A stretch of DNA of 64,000 nucleotides from Diprion similis (GCF_021155765.1 NC_060112.1:8494001-8558000); one strand, 5' to 3'; shown: positions 41,501 to 52,728, counted from the stretch's first letter. Notes: generated by a model not told the origin, from the letters alone. A program made the numbers and translations.

Positions 41501-44500
41501 ACCAGACCTCAGCGAAAATTAGGCACTGCAAGTCTGACTCCACCAAAGCTTCCCAGTCTTTTAGCCCTCTTCTCACCTCCTCCACATTTGTTACCGCAGA
41601 GCCAAAGTACGCAGAGTACAGTTACAGCGGGTCAAATGGCTGCAAGGAGGTTTTCCGTAAGACCTGTTGATGATTCTATCATGTCGACGCCCGGCCTTCA
41701 TCGGAAAGCTAGCTTCATACCCGGTGCTGGATCCCGACGGTTTTCTCTAAGACCTGAAGAAAGCACAGTTACGTCGACGCAAAGCTACGGACGCAAAGGT
41801 AGCATGATACGCGGGTCGGTGCCCAGAAGATTTTCTTTGAAATCAGACTTCACAAATGCAAGGACTTCGCCACACAATACGCCACCTTATACTCCGGTAA
41901 GTTTGAATTAGAGATGACTTCATTTCGGATTATAACGGTACCGGGATTACATTGCAATCTCGTATTTGGCATGCGGAACTTGACAGTAAATGGTTCGATA
42001 ACGAAGAACAGAATACACTGAGAAAAAATATTTGTTGAATCAAACCAAATTGGTTTCAGTTAACTAAATCCGGCGGTTACGGGCAGCGAAATGAATATTA
42101 TGTAAATACAGCAATATTGTGAGTTAGAAAAACTAGATGAAAAGTAGTTCTTCCAAATTAATCAGATACAAGGATCTTGAGACGGTGAAACAGTTAGTTC
42201 AACGATCTGTATTGCGTAGCTGATTAAACAATCATTTCGTTGCTCTGAATATCCTACTTTTTGATTCAACAAATGTGTGATTAATGCAAGATCATGTTCT
42301 GTTGGTTTCAAAATCTCAGTTAACGGAACTGAATATTAAGTTGAAAAAATTACAGCTAGGTACAACTAACTAAACATTTAGTTCAGTGTAGTGATTCAAT
42401 CATTCATTAGAACAACCCTTTTGTTGACTAACGTCTCATATCGTTCGGATAAATAAATGCTCAGATCAAGATAATGTTTTCTTAAAATTACCATAATTTC
42501 GGTTGACGGGACTAAATATTTTGTTAGAATTACTAAATGTTGGTCGACGGGAATGAATGGACTGTTGGAAGAAACTCCGACAATTATTGGGCATGGTTCT
42601 GATCGAAAATAAAATAATGATTTCAGCTTAATTAGGATGATTAGTACATATTTCAGGCATGCAAACTACTTATAATTGATCGCAAAACGAAGAAAATGCA
42701 TGTTAATTTCGTATTTCACTAACACTACTTAGTCGCACATTTTTAATCACTATGCCAAACTATCGCACAGAGTTTCGATTAACTTTTAACGATTTACACT
42801 TATCTCAATGATAGGAAGCTTTTGTAAGGTGATATTATATAACAGATTTTGTGAAAGTATTCCACGATCAACCATTTGAAAGCAGTGAAATAGTTTGGTT
42901 AACGAATGAAATACTCTCAATCACCCAAATACCTATATATTCGACATAAATATTTCGTTTATGTCTAATGTTTGTAGTTAAATAAAGTGTACGAATCTTT
43001 GACAACTTTGGGAGTGTACTTGCTTTGAGTAAATGACATATTGCATCCATCATAGTCGGCTGATATGAAAAAAATTACTATTTTTCGACTAAACATCAAT
43101 TTTGAAACGCAGAACGCAGCAGGTTATAGATTAGTACATTTTCTTCAATCAAATGAATGGTGCATTGCCAGAAATAAGAAATTATCTCGATTCACCAAAT
43201 TGGAGGAATATTCCAATCAATAATTTTTTGTAGGTCTAAAAATATACATCAATTTTTAAAAAAAAAAAAACGTTCTTTCAACTCAACTAAAGGACAAGTG
43301 TCTGGTATCCATGAAAATATCGATTCATTCAATAATAGTTGTGACAATAAAAAATTGGGTCAAATGAACCAAGTACTTGAAATAACTCATATGTTTGTTT
43401 CAAAATTCTCAGTTTTTTACGCTGACTATGGTTGATTCATTCGAACAAAATAATAGTTGAGGCAAGTGATTTTTAACCAACAGAATAAAATCTTTGACTG
43501 AACAAATTTTTTCTCGCAGTGTACTATTGTATTTGAAGCTGGAATTTCATGTCACCAATTTTCATTTCATAATTTCGTTTATATAGTGGCAGAGTCGCAG
43601 AAAAGACTCACAATCAGTTAATTTTGTGGCCGGAAGAACATGCTCAAAAAAGTCTCTAAAATTCACTTGAAACCTGTCTAAACTCATTTTAAAACATGTA
43701 TTTATTTAATTCATACAAACATACTTTGAAGTGTGACCAAGTCACATGTAAATGTAGTCTTTATTATTTATGCCTGTAAGACGATGTAAAGTAAGTATCG
43801 TTGTAAACCACTGCCAATGTATGCCAATTACACACACACATTCAAAGTAGTTCACATTCCCAAGACTAGGTGTACGTTTAATGAGTAGGAGGATTAATTC
43901 ATCTGACTTAGGTGATACGATTTCCATGTATTGTACATACCCGGGTTATTTCGCGATACACCTCAAAAATCCCTAATTATAGGCAAGCCAGGGTACAAGT
44001 CCAAAAGAGCAGTCGACCTGCTCAAAATGGACTTGTACCCTGCTTTGCCTACAATTAGGGGTTCTTGTGGGGCGCACTACCGACATAATCAGGTATACAC
44101 GTGTAATTGGACGTCACGTAAATTGCGCATGTGCTTTATCGAGCAATTATTGCGTAGTTGCCTGTGGAAAACGCACAGATTATTTCGAGATATTGATGTA
44201 TTGGATGAAATGATCTCTGTAGTATACCTATGGAAGCCATTAATTTCGATCTTATGAACCATAGGAATAGACCAAATGAAAAAATGTAGATCTTGAATCA
44301 GCCCTTTTGTATGTCTAATATATCATATGCTGTTATTCTTCTAGGACCTTGTTCCACTCCATATACGAGAGCGACAAAATCCTCCGCCATACTCGGCCGA
44401 TCCGTTCATATTCGAATGTCCAAAGGAACCCTTGGTTCCAGCAGAAGTCGGCCCAGCACAGGATGGTATCTCGATACCTACTCGTGCCAAACCAGTGCCT

Positions 44501-45850
44501 CGTCGCTTTTCTCTTCGCCCAGCGCAAATTGGAGTTCCGCCAGTTCCTGCCTCGCCCAAAACATCCCAAGTGGGCAGACCGATACCAAGATGGAAGGGTG
44601 GAATGCTACAACGACAAATCAGCGAGCTGAACCTTCAGCGACGTGAGAGAGCATTTAGTTTGGGAGACGTTCATTCTGTCAGAAATGACCGGACCGTTGG
44701 TCAGCCGAGTCCATTGGCCCTGCCTAATACGAATTTGAACGCACCAAGCCTGACTTCAAGTCGCTCATCGCTGACGGAAAACGTCGACAAGACAAACTCA
44801 CAAGCGCTAGGTAAAGCAGTGAACACTCTGGTATCCAGCGTATTTCCAGCAAGAACATCTCGTTATGCTAGACAGAGTAGTGCAGGATTTACCGATCACT
44901 TATCAAGCGGACAGAGCTCGAAAATCGATAAAACAGAAATGCCTTCGCGATCTCTACAGCCTGCGCAAGCGTTGCATGGGATTGGAACTGCAAGACAAGA
45001 ACAGGGTACTTTGAAACCTTCTGGAGTAGATTCAGCGCGTTTGAACGCAAGTGTACAAAGAGTATCGCCAGATGTTAACACGGCACACTTAGCGTCGCAG
45101 GTTTCTAATCCGTTCAATCCGTACTGCAGTGTAGAACAATCGTCGAAAGCGCCAAGAGGAGCTGGGCAAATCTCGACGGCCATTAAAATGGATGATCCAA
45201 AAATGAGCGTCAAGTCTTCTGCCACCGATCTCTACCGTCCTTTGGAATTACATTCAGTTTTGATTGACCAACCGTCAAACAAATCGCATAAACCGTCAGC
45301 AGAACAGTCTATGTTCAACCGGGATTCACTGACCGAAGTCAAAGTCGATTCTCCCTTGACTGCGGCGATGATGGCTGGTAACAGTCACAGATTACCCGCA
45401 AGTGAATCGATACCGGATTACGATATGCATGCAGCGAGAAAGATATCTGTTATTTCGGAAAAAAGTACCGCATCAGCGGACGCCTCAAGTGATGTTGAAA
45501 AATCTGCCAGCAGAAAGACTTCAACGATGTCTCAACGAAGCCTTAATTCTGCTTCGCTGTCTGAAAGCAGAAAGAATTCGACGTCCAAATCAGCCGCGTC
45601 AAATAAGCCGAGGATTTCAATAGAGTCTTACAAACCGTTAGTCGAGTTAACGATTGAAAAACCGGCGACGAACCCCTTCGAACAGTACCAAGCAACGGTG
45701 AAGTGCACGATGGAAAGACCGCGAGATAGAACTCTTGATTCCAGCACACCATCGACGAGCGTAGAAGATAGTCATAGACATTCCCCCTCCCTTTCAGCGT
45801 CTGAGAAATTAGAATCCCCGCAATCTTCGGTAAATAGTAAAAATACCTAG
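29540..45850 (+). CDS. Ork1: Two-pore-domain leak potassium channel, Ork1 type (KCNK family), 7 coding exons
   Basis: Exons: 29540-29681, 37622-37798, 39302-39676, 39983-40245, 40364-40519, 40676-41896, 44345-45850. Total 3840 nt, about 1279 residues, all joins in phase. The protein is a plasma-membrane background K+ channel with four membrane segments and two pore loops. First pore filter GYG (about residues 106-108) is split across exons 2 and 3 (STIG/GYGN); the second is GFG (about 225-227, STIGFGDY). TM1 is residues 5-25, from MSKRQWLVLLMLFL. The segment after TM4, SFISRGMRSKR, then IWNEVNKDVNYLRR and PVYRDEY, follows fly Ork1 closely, as do DGFSDKEILA and EWTWSGP in the tail. The cytosolic tail is about 950 residues, Ser-rich and presumably disordered, and carries four RRFS motifs (about 696, 723, 754, 829) that fit basophilic kinase sites. 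Start chosen because TM1 follows at once, as in the family. Confidence 0.95.
30925..31257 (-). other. Unidentified antisense open reading frame in Ork1 intron 1
   Basis: An ATG at 31257 opens a 110-codon frame on the strand opposite Ork1. The stretch is more GC-rich than the rest of the intron. The protein has no membrane segment or domain I recognise. A shorter plus-strand frame overlaps it at 30988-31206. It may be chance, or a nested gene. Nothing beyond openness supports coding. Confidence 0.15.
32433..33074 (-). pseudogene. Possible nested antisense gene remnant in Ork1 intron 1 (weak)
   Basis: Two minus-strand blocks look protein-like. The first, 33074 to 32910, reads KKYASLLLDCGKIAIQFQ and ends at a GTAAGT donor. 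The second, about 32720 to 32433, ends with IIPSSLGIGACLQELIEQ and a stop. The second needs a frame change at an A-run (32631-32643) that also creates a stop. The first has no usable ATG or upstream acceptor in frame, and the phases across the putative intron do not match. I know no homologue. A decayed gene or chance are both possible. Confidence 0.15.
33828..33987. repeat. Inverted repeat, 32-bp arms, in Ork1 intron 1
   Basis: The left arm (33828-33859, GCTATAAAATCATGTCATTC onward) and right arm (33956-33987) are reverse complements at about 30 of 32 positions, separated by 96 bases that retain weak pairing near the arms. It fits a small foldback transposon remnant or an intronic RNA hairpin. 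Confidence 0.6.
42014..43523. mobile_element. Inverted-repeat element of about 1.5 kb in the last Ork1 intron
   Basis: The left end reads TACACTGAGAAAAAATATTT and the right end, reverse-complemented, reads TACACTGCGAGAAAAAATTT; similarity continues to TTGTT-GAATCAAA inside. The interior is made of degenerate short blocks around TTGAATCAA, AGTTAACT and GTTGAC. No open frame encodes a transposase. A TA dinucleotide sits at each outer edge, which would suit a TA-inserting (Tc1/mariner-like) element, but TA is common in this AT-rich DNA. Confidence 0.5.
43933..44100. repeat. Near-perfect palindrome (hairpin) in the last Ork1 intron
   Basis: The sequence is symmetric about 44015. The core pairs GAGCAG (44007-44012) with CTGCTC (44018-44023) around TCGAC, then an AAAA/AAAA bulge, then GGGTACAAGTCC with GGACTTGTACCC. 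Pairing continues through CCTAATT, AGGCAA and weaker matches to arms of about 80 bases. It ends about 245 bases before the last Ork1 exon. It could be a foldback element or a structured RNA, with no evidence for a defined small RNA. Confidence 0.75.
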
Positions 45851-47825
45851 AAGCGATTTGCTGGTCCACTGATTTTGAAGGAACTTTTTAACTCTTCGAT
45901 CTAAAATACCTTAATTTCATGTAACTGAAGAACTGGGTAAAAGTATGGAGGGTGTGTTAGATGAAATATATGTACTGTGAAATGGGACTAATTCGAAGGC
46001 AGTTTTAAGACTTTCATAATTTCTCAAAGGTAAACAATAAGAAGTGCCAGAAGTGTTCATTGTCATATCGGGTTATTTCGTCGAGATGTTCCATGTGCTA
46101 TTAATAAAGGGTATACCTATTATACCATTATATATTATTTACTGTACATGAGTGGATTCACGCCAGCTACCTCTTAAGACTGTGTACAGTGCGTGAGGTT
46201 GATCCGAGATACAGAACTTCTTGTTTGCGTAAGAGCTTAGGAAAATGAGTTTACGTTCATTTTCACGTGATTCTAAGGGAACGAAAGGGGCAAACACGTA
46301 ATTAGAAAATTAAAAGTGCATTGTACAATAAGGAAGGCATGTTGTAGTTTTCATTCAGCTTTTCACATCTCATTTGTTCGGCCGAAAAAAATATACGCAT
46401 ATACCTATGTGTACACTGTATCTATTTGTAGCTTTTGCCAAACTTCAGTCCTTAGATTGGACTTATTCTGTCACTAGAAGTAAGGAATATCAAATAAGTA
46501 ATCAGCACATCAAAGTAAAAAAAATGAGGCCACTTGTATTGGGAATTGCCTTTGGCAAAACGCTGTGACATTGAAACCGAAATGAGGGTGCCTCTTTGAA
46601 CATCATAGATTCAGCAATATTCATAGTAGACTTTAAAAAATCTCAAGTCACATAGTTTTTTTTCACCGTCAATATTATAGTTTCTTATTGAGATTGCGGC
46701 CACAATATGAGATGAAAAGGTACAAGAGTGATAATAATTCATTAGAAAAAATATATTATTTATTTGTCAGACAAGGATGCGGCAGGATCGATTCCACTAT
46801 TATTTTATAAGTAGATACTATAGTAAATTAAGTACAACTAACGCATACAAAATTGTGATCTATACTGAATTTGTAAGAATGTTATTTAATAACTGTGAGT
46901 ACGTCGACTATTAAACGGGCGAATGTGATCGGCGCTGTGACTATGTATTTTCATATCTTATGGGGAGAGAGGGAAAAAATATTCGGTCCCTATATTTCCC
47001 CCTGAACGGCCAGTAAAATTCTCTAATAAAAAATGAAAAAACCATCATCTTATTTTCAATTCAAATTCAACGGTTGGTCCACGGGTATCCCGCCAGGTGG
47101 CCATCAGAAGGTGTTCATCGCGTAGCCAAAGCTTTCCCCGAGCTGCATTGTTTTTCATTCAGTAATCAAGTAGCTGCTCTTGCCTCAAATATCGTTTTAT
47201 TGAATATACATAATATTAAATAGTTTGAAATTTATTCAATAGAGTTAAATTTCCATATAAAAATTTGTAATAACCTAAAATCAGTCAAATATCTTTACTC
47301 AAACTAGTTCGTAGAAACAAATAGATAATACAAAATGCGTATGGGACAAAGTTGTGTCTGGAAATGTTACAAGCTAATTCATTATAACAAAACAGAGTCA
47401 GTTTATTTCTTAATATTAAACCTTGTTGCGCCATCCGGCATGGAATCAAGGGACTACCTTGTGATCCCTTTGAAAGAGGCTTTACCTGCATACATATCCA
47501 CAGACTTAAATTTCAGATTTCAACCCATTCCGTTCGTTTGTTTATTTAATATAGGAAGACAACGGACGAGTTCGCTCGGTCGGTAAAGGTAGGTCAGTTG
47601 CATCGCGTTGGTTGCAGCACCACCAGCGCCCCTTCAGGTGCTTCAAACCACCAATTCACCCTGACGTCGGCATTTACAGAGTTGCGTGGCCCTGAGTGGA
47701 ACATACAGATATTATATTTTCGATGGAATATTTTGCAGTGGTGGACAGCGATGGACAGCGACGCCAATCTATAGTACGTACTTGTACGCCAGGCTAGTAC
47801 TGTGATAAATACCGCGTGGTCTACG
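45851..47825. other. Ork1 3' untranslated region and intergenic DNA before the histidyl-tRNA synthetase gene
   Basis: AATAAA at 46103-46108 is a plausible Ork1 poly(A) signal about 250 bases after the stop. The last 250 bases (about 47575-47825) are richer in GC and CpG and include a CRE-like TGACGTC near 47662, consistent with a housekeeping promoter for the synthetase gene. No coding exon was recognised between. Confidence 0.5.
46103..46108 (+). terminator. Candidate poly(A) signal of Ork1
   Basis: Canonical AATAAA, about 250 bases downstream of the Ork1 stop codon. Confidence 0.5.
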
Positions 47826-50800
47826 ATGGCTGACGAAACAAGAGCGAAGCTCTTGGAACTGATCAAGGATCAGGGCGAAGTTGTACGTAAATTGAAATCC
47901 ACCAAGGCAGACAGTACGAAGGTACGTGATTTTGAGCATTCGTTCTACAGCAAGCGACAAAAAATTCGGGATCCGTCTATACAACGTGTTGGACATATGG
48001 TTGTAAACTTTCCAAATTCAGGGTCTTTAACTTTCGCGACTTCGTTCCTGTACCAATCACTTTCCTCTAGAAAGGGAAACGTTTATCGCGTCCTTTACTG
48101 ATCTCATTACTCACCGCATGAGGTATTTCCTTGGTGTATTTCATCAGACGGAAACATTTGTTTTGGGAGCTGTTCATAACCCAACAATAACATCGTTTCA
48201 CCGACGTGAATTCTAAGCTGTCCGTACAGGTTTATCGAAGTGTGAATCACTGAAGAATTTTTTTTATTCGAATTTATCTCATGTTCACAATTATTAACCT
48301 TCTAAAAATTCCGAATACAATACAATACATTGGGTCGAAAAAGACTCACATGATCCGTGGAAGGTTAAAGTACAGTACCATCTCGGTTATCCAAATCACG
48401 TCTCACTTTATCCAAACGTTTTTGTTTTCCGAATGAAACCCTGAAATTTCTGAATAAATAAACACAGTCTTAGAAAAAAGATATTGGACAATGTCCATTT
48501 ATAGTTTTATGCTAAAATTAACGTTATTTCGATTAACTTCACTATAAATGTAGTTGGAATGATTTGGCATGTGTTAAAGTAAAATAAGTGTAAAAATAGC
48601 ATAAAAATATGTATCCCGGTTTCGATTGATTAAGATAATCGAGTTTCCACTGTAGTTACTTTTTAGAACACACTAGGTCACTTGTCATACAGAAATGAAA
48701 TTCATTCAAATTTTTTTTATTCCTTACTGCTGATATTAAATATTTGGCCAACTCCAAACATAAAACATCTTATTAATAATTCTTGTCCCTTTGAGATGTG
48801 TTTCATTTCTCAGGGACTACCAGACTTGATAAATTTAAATTCTGAGCTAGCTGAGATAAATGGAGAATTTGCAGACGTCAGCTACGTTTGCGGTTGGTGT
48901 CCGACATCAAAGGACATCGAGCTTTTTACTGTCTGTAAAAATTATCCACATAGCAAGTTGTCTAACTTACCGCATTTAAAGAGATGGTTTGATCATATAA
49001 CAAGCTATTCCGATACCGAACGTCTGGATTTTCCTTCACTTCATTTTACTACTTCTTTGGTGGAGAAAGTTGATCGCTTGACTAACTGCGATAATAACGA
49101 CAGCCTTAAAAACATTGATAAAAAGGTGAGACAGCTGTTGCATGCTCGCAGGGCTGCCACAGACTAGTTCTTATGAATCATATCGGAACATGTAATAAAT
49201 AATTAAAGAAATTTTGTCGAAGACAATTCCGTGTCAATTTTATTCGACGACTTATCGGGTATCTTCAACTGATCTGTAGGCTGAATCTCATGCAATCTGA
49301 TTTACTTTTTCCCCTGATTCTTCACGATTTTAATGCATTCAACAGCTAATAATACAGTAACATCAGAGAGGAAATTTTGGCATAAAATGCTGACCAGTCA
49401 CAAACAAGGGAAAGTGAAATCATTTCTTCAAACGAGGTTGAAGTTAGTAACGTTACCGTAACAGTACATCAGGGAGAAATCCATTATCGTTCAATTTTAG
49501 AATAATTTTCAATGAGTTTGCTTTCAAAATATTTATAATATGTTCTTTTTACTGTGGTCATTGAGGCTTAGACAGTCCCAAAGTTATCAAGTAACGATTT
49601 TTTCTCAACACATCGTTACAGTTTATTTCTGTCTATCCATCTATAATCACTAGATGTAGTGTACAGAAGTTAATATGCTTCCAAACTCTGTTTCATATAA
49701 TGTTATATTTCACAAAACGACTCATTGGAATATGATGAAAGTCTATGATCTACTCTGTGGCAGTTTTATGCTGGCTCGCTAACTTGTATCTCGTGTTTCG
49801 GGTAATAGAGTAACCAACACTGAGGCGGACTTTTCTATTTCATTCTGGTTCCGGTTCCATCTCGTCTTGTGCCATGTTTCGTCTGACGCGCAACAATGTC
49901 ATCCTTGCTATACGGCAATGTCGCTCAACGACCACGGTCAGTGCCCCGCAGGTACGTGACTGCTCCATCTGCTCGAAAATTAGAATATGTGCATGGATCG
50001 GTATCAGATTTCTTCAGCTACCACAGATCTAAAAACCACAGTGTTGACCAATCGACCTTTACTAAACTGACTGTCTGTTAAAATTCTGACCAAATAATAT
50101 ACTTTCATATTTTCAGATAGCAGATGAGGTAGCCAAACTGTTGGAATTGAAGGCGCAGTTGGGCGTAGATAATGCCGGACCCCAGAAACTTATCCTTAAA
50201 ACCCCCAAAGGCACCAGAGACTACAACCCGGAACAGATGGCATTGCGGCTGGGAGTTTTGGAGAAAGTAGCTGCAGTATTCAAGCGCCATGGAGCTCAGA
50301 CTATCGACACTCCTATATTTGAATTAAAGGTAAATAAACACTTATGATTGTCTATTTTCACTTGATGTGACGACGGTAGCACACTGTTGTTTCATTTCAA
50401 TTTCCATACAAAAATTATTTGGACCAAATTTGTTGCTTTAACATGCGATGATATAGTATTAACACTGAAGTGATTTTGGTGTAGGAAGTGTTGACCGGGA
50501 AATATGGGGAAGATGCCAAACTCATCTATGATCTGAAAGATCAAGGAGGTGAAATTTTGGCCCTCAGGTATGATCTCACCGTTCCATTTGCGAGATATCT
50601 AGCAATGGGCAAAGTGTCGACGATCAAAAGATACCACATCGCCAAAGTCTATCGCAGAGATAATCCAGCTATGACTAAGGGAAGATATAGGGAATTCTAT
50701 CAGTGCGTAAGTATACAATCAAGCTTAACTGGATAAACTTTGACTTGAATAAGTACAGTCTGTACAATTCATTTGAAAATAACATGGTTCACAAGATACA

Positions 50801-52728
50801 GAAATCTAGTTGATTTGAAAACAAGCTTTTTGTTCAACAGTTAATTCGGTATTGCTATTTGCTGATACAAAAGAGTCAGTCAGATTCTCGGAAATAGTCT
50901 GGAATATCTGAGCTCGTTGATAATTTTTTTTTAGCATTCACCCTTTATAGAAATATTATGCTAGTATGCGAATTCATAAATTTGATGAATATTCAACATG
51001 CGAATATCTAGTAATAATAATATTAAATCTCGTCTAATCAACATCTTTTAATGAATATATAATTGTGTTCAAAATAGACAGTTGTATCAAAACGATGAAA
51101 ATGCTAGCGGTGCTCAGACTTTTCCAAAAGTTTTGATCTCATACTCACAAGTCGTTACGTGTCCTTTTAAACTTCGAATTACTCTTGAGACATGTGACAA
51201 ATCTTTCTGTTTCAGGATTTTGATATAGCTGGACAATATGACCCAATGCTTCCAGATGCTGAATGTCTTCGAGTAATATCCGAGGCTTTGACATCCTTAG
51301 ATTTAGGTCCTTATAAAATAAAGTTGAACCACCGTTCTCTGCTTGATGGTATATTTGCAGCATGTGGAGTGCCGCACGAAAAATTCCGTGCTATATGCTC
51401 AGCTGTAGATAAATTGGACAAGAGTCCTTGGGACGAAGTGCGGAAAGAAATGATTGAAGAAAAGCAATTAGATGGAGATATTGCTGACAAAATCGGTAGC
51501 TACGTGTCCCAGCAAGGTGGTAATGAATTAATTCATGAACTGAGAAAAGACCAAATATTAATGAAGCAACCCGCCGCAGTCAACGGTCTCGAAGCGATGG
51601 AACTGTTGCTAAAGTATTGTGAAATCTACAAAATCACTGACAAAATAGTCTTCGATTTGAGTTTAGCCAGAGGACTTGACTACTACACAGGTGTTATTTA
51701 TGAAGCAATCCTAACTGGTAAATATACTGCGATATTTAGATTAGGGCTGTACAATTAAACTGGTTTAACTGGTCAAACTAAGTCATCCGTTCCAAATTGT
51801 TAAAATTCAACCGACTAACGAGTTATTCAATTTTTATTCAATACTCTTTCATTCATTAACCGATTGAACATTTCAAAACAACTTTGGGTGGCCAACCGAT
51901 CTTGACTGGTCAACCTCTTGAAGGTTCATTAACCAGATTAACTGTCTTATCAGGGTAAGTCAATTGAATTGTACAGCCCTCATTCAGAATCTTATATGTC
52001 TATGTAGGGATATTCATTAGAGTATAGGTAATTTGATGGTTGGATGGAATCTTTAATAGAGCAACTTTGCATATCAGTTATTTTTCTGTTTTTCTTTATT
52101 CTCAACTCTTGAAGAGTCAGCTTACAATAATACTGTGATCCAACAAATTTCAACCTCATGTTGCATCAGATCTTACATTAGTGATGAAAATGTTTCTTAC
52201 TTGTGGTTTCAATAGAAATTCTTTCATGTTTTACAATTTTTATTAAATTTGTTTGAAGGCGATGGAGTCGGTGTCGGAAGTGTAGCTGGAGGTGGCCGTT
52301 ATGACAACTTGGTTGGTATGTTTGATTCGAAGAACAAAGCAGTACCGTGTGTCGGAGTATCTCTTGGAGTTGAGAGAATTTTCAGCGTTATTGAATCTAA
52401 GCTAGCTACTAAAGGAGAAAAAGTCCGCACTACAGAAGTCGAGGTCTACGTTGCTAGTGCACAAAAGAATCTGCATGAAGAGCGTATGCGAATCATATCA
52501 GATCTCTGGGAGGCTGGACTGAAAGCAGAGCAATCATATAAAAAGAGTCCTAAATTATTGGCACAATTGCAACATTGTGAAGAGAACAGTATACCCTTGG
52601 TTGTGATACTTGGTGAAAGAGAACTTATGAATGGTGAAGTCACGCTGAGGGTAGTCAAAACAAGAGAGGAGAAATCAGTTCGGCGGGAAAATCTTGAAAA
52701 AGAAATTAGAAAATTACTAGGATATTAA
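47826..52728 (+). CDS. HisRS: Histidyl-tRNA synthetase, cytosolic form
   Basis: Exons: 47826-47921, 50117-50329, 50485-50706, 51216-51717, 52259-52728; 1503 nt, 500 residues. A class II aminoacyl-tRNA synthetase that charges tRNA-His. Residues 1-32 (exon 1) are the first helix of the N-terminal WHEP domain, completed by [16 protein letters not shown] in exon 2. Catalytic landmarks: [26 protein letters not shown], the [12 protein letters not shown] block, motif 2 with [20 protein letters not shown], the histidine-specific [11 protein letters not shown] (about 325) and [10 protein letters not shown] (about 357), and the motif 3 region [11 protein letters not shown]. The C-terminal anticodon-binding domain starts near 400 ([17 protein letters not shown]). 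Length and order are normal for the family. The start codon is the first in frame and follows a CpG-rich promoter-like stretch. The 2.2-kb first intron contains two alternative exons listed separately. Confidence 0.97.
48814..49167 (+). CDS. Alternative last exon inside the HisRS gene encoding an eEF1B-type GST-C domain
   Basis: A strong acceptor (TTTCATTTCTCAG) at 48813 opens 117 codons ending in TAG at 49165-49167. The exon is in phase 0, exactly the phase in which cytosolic HisRS exon 1 ends, so splicing 47921 to 48814 gives a 149-residue protein. The peptide starts [14 protein letters not shown] and contains [15 protein letters not shown] and [11 protein letters not shown]. These correspond to the GL..LN, Y(I)xGYxPS..D...F and RW(Y/F).HI.S(Y/F) landmarks of the GST-C-like domain at the start of elongation factor eEF1B-alpha and in some tRNA synthetase-complex proteins. 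The last 35 residues are charged and unmatched. Poly(A) signal at 49194. Inference: a short isoform of HisRS. Alternatives: a separate small gene with an unseen first exon, or a retained decayed exon. Codons look maintained, with no internal stop. Confidence 0.7.
   Translation, partial: GLPDLINLNSELAEINGEFADVSYVCGWCPTSKDIELFTVCKNYPHSKLSNLPHLKRWFDHITSYSDTERLDFPSLHFTTSLVEKVDRLTNCDNNDSLKNIDKKVRQLLHARRAATD
49194..49199 (+). terminator. Poly(A) signal of the intronic GST-C exon
   Basis: AATAAA 27 bases after the TAG that ends the GST-C exon. Its closeness to the stop supports use of this exon as a terminal exon. Confidence 0.6.
49874..49951 (+). CDS. HisRS: Alternative first exon of HisRS encoding a mitochondrial targeting peptide
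   Basis: The ATG at 49874 begins [18 protein letters not shown], a 26-residue peptide rich in Arg and Ser/Thr and without acidic residues, able to form an amphipathic helix, as expected of a mitochondrial presequence. It ends with CAG/GTACGT in phase 0, the same phase as the cytosolic first exon, and so joins to exon 50117-50329. The result is a 494-residue enzyme lacking the first WHEP helix. One gene supplying both compartments through alternative first exons is known for HisRS in several animals. About 70 bases upstream is moderately GC-rich and may be its own promoter. Confidence is high from sequence alone, but transcription is not shown. Confidence 0.85.

Noticed and set aside
44293..45225. 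Several long open frames in other frames over the last Ork1 exon
   Set aside because: They are shadows of the 1506-base coding exon, which follows a good acceptor and continues the channel tail in phase.
48682..48813. Upstream extension of the GST-C open frame
   Set aside because: The extra residues are AT-rich and hydrophobic without domain similarity, and a strong splice acceptor sits exactly where the domain begins.
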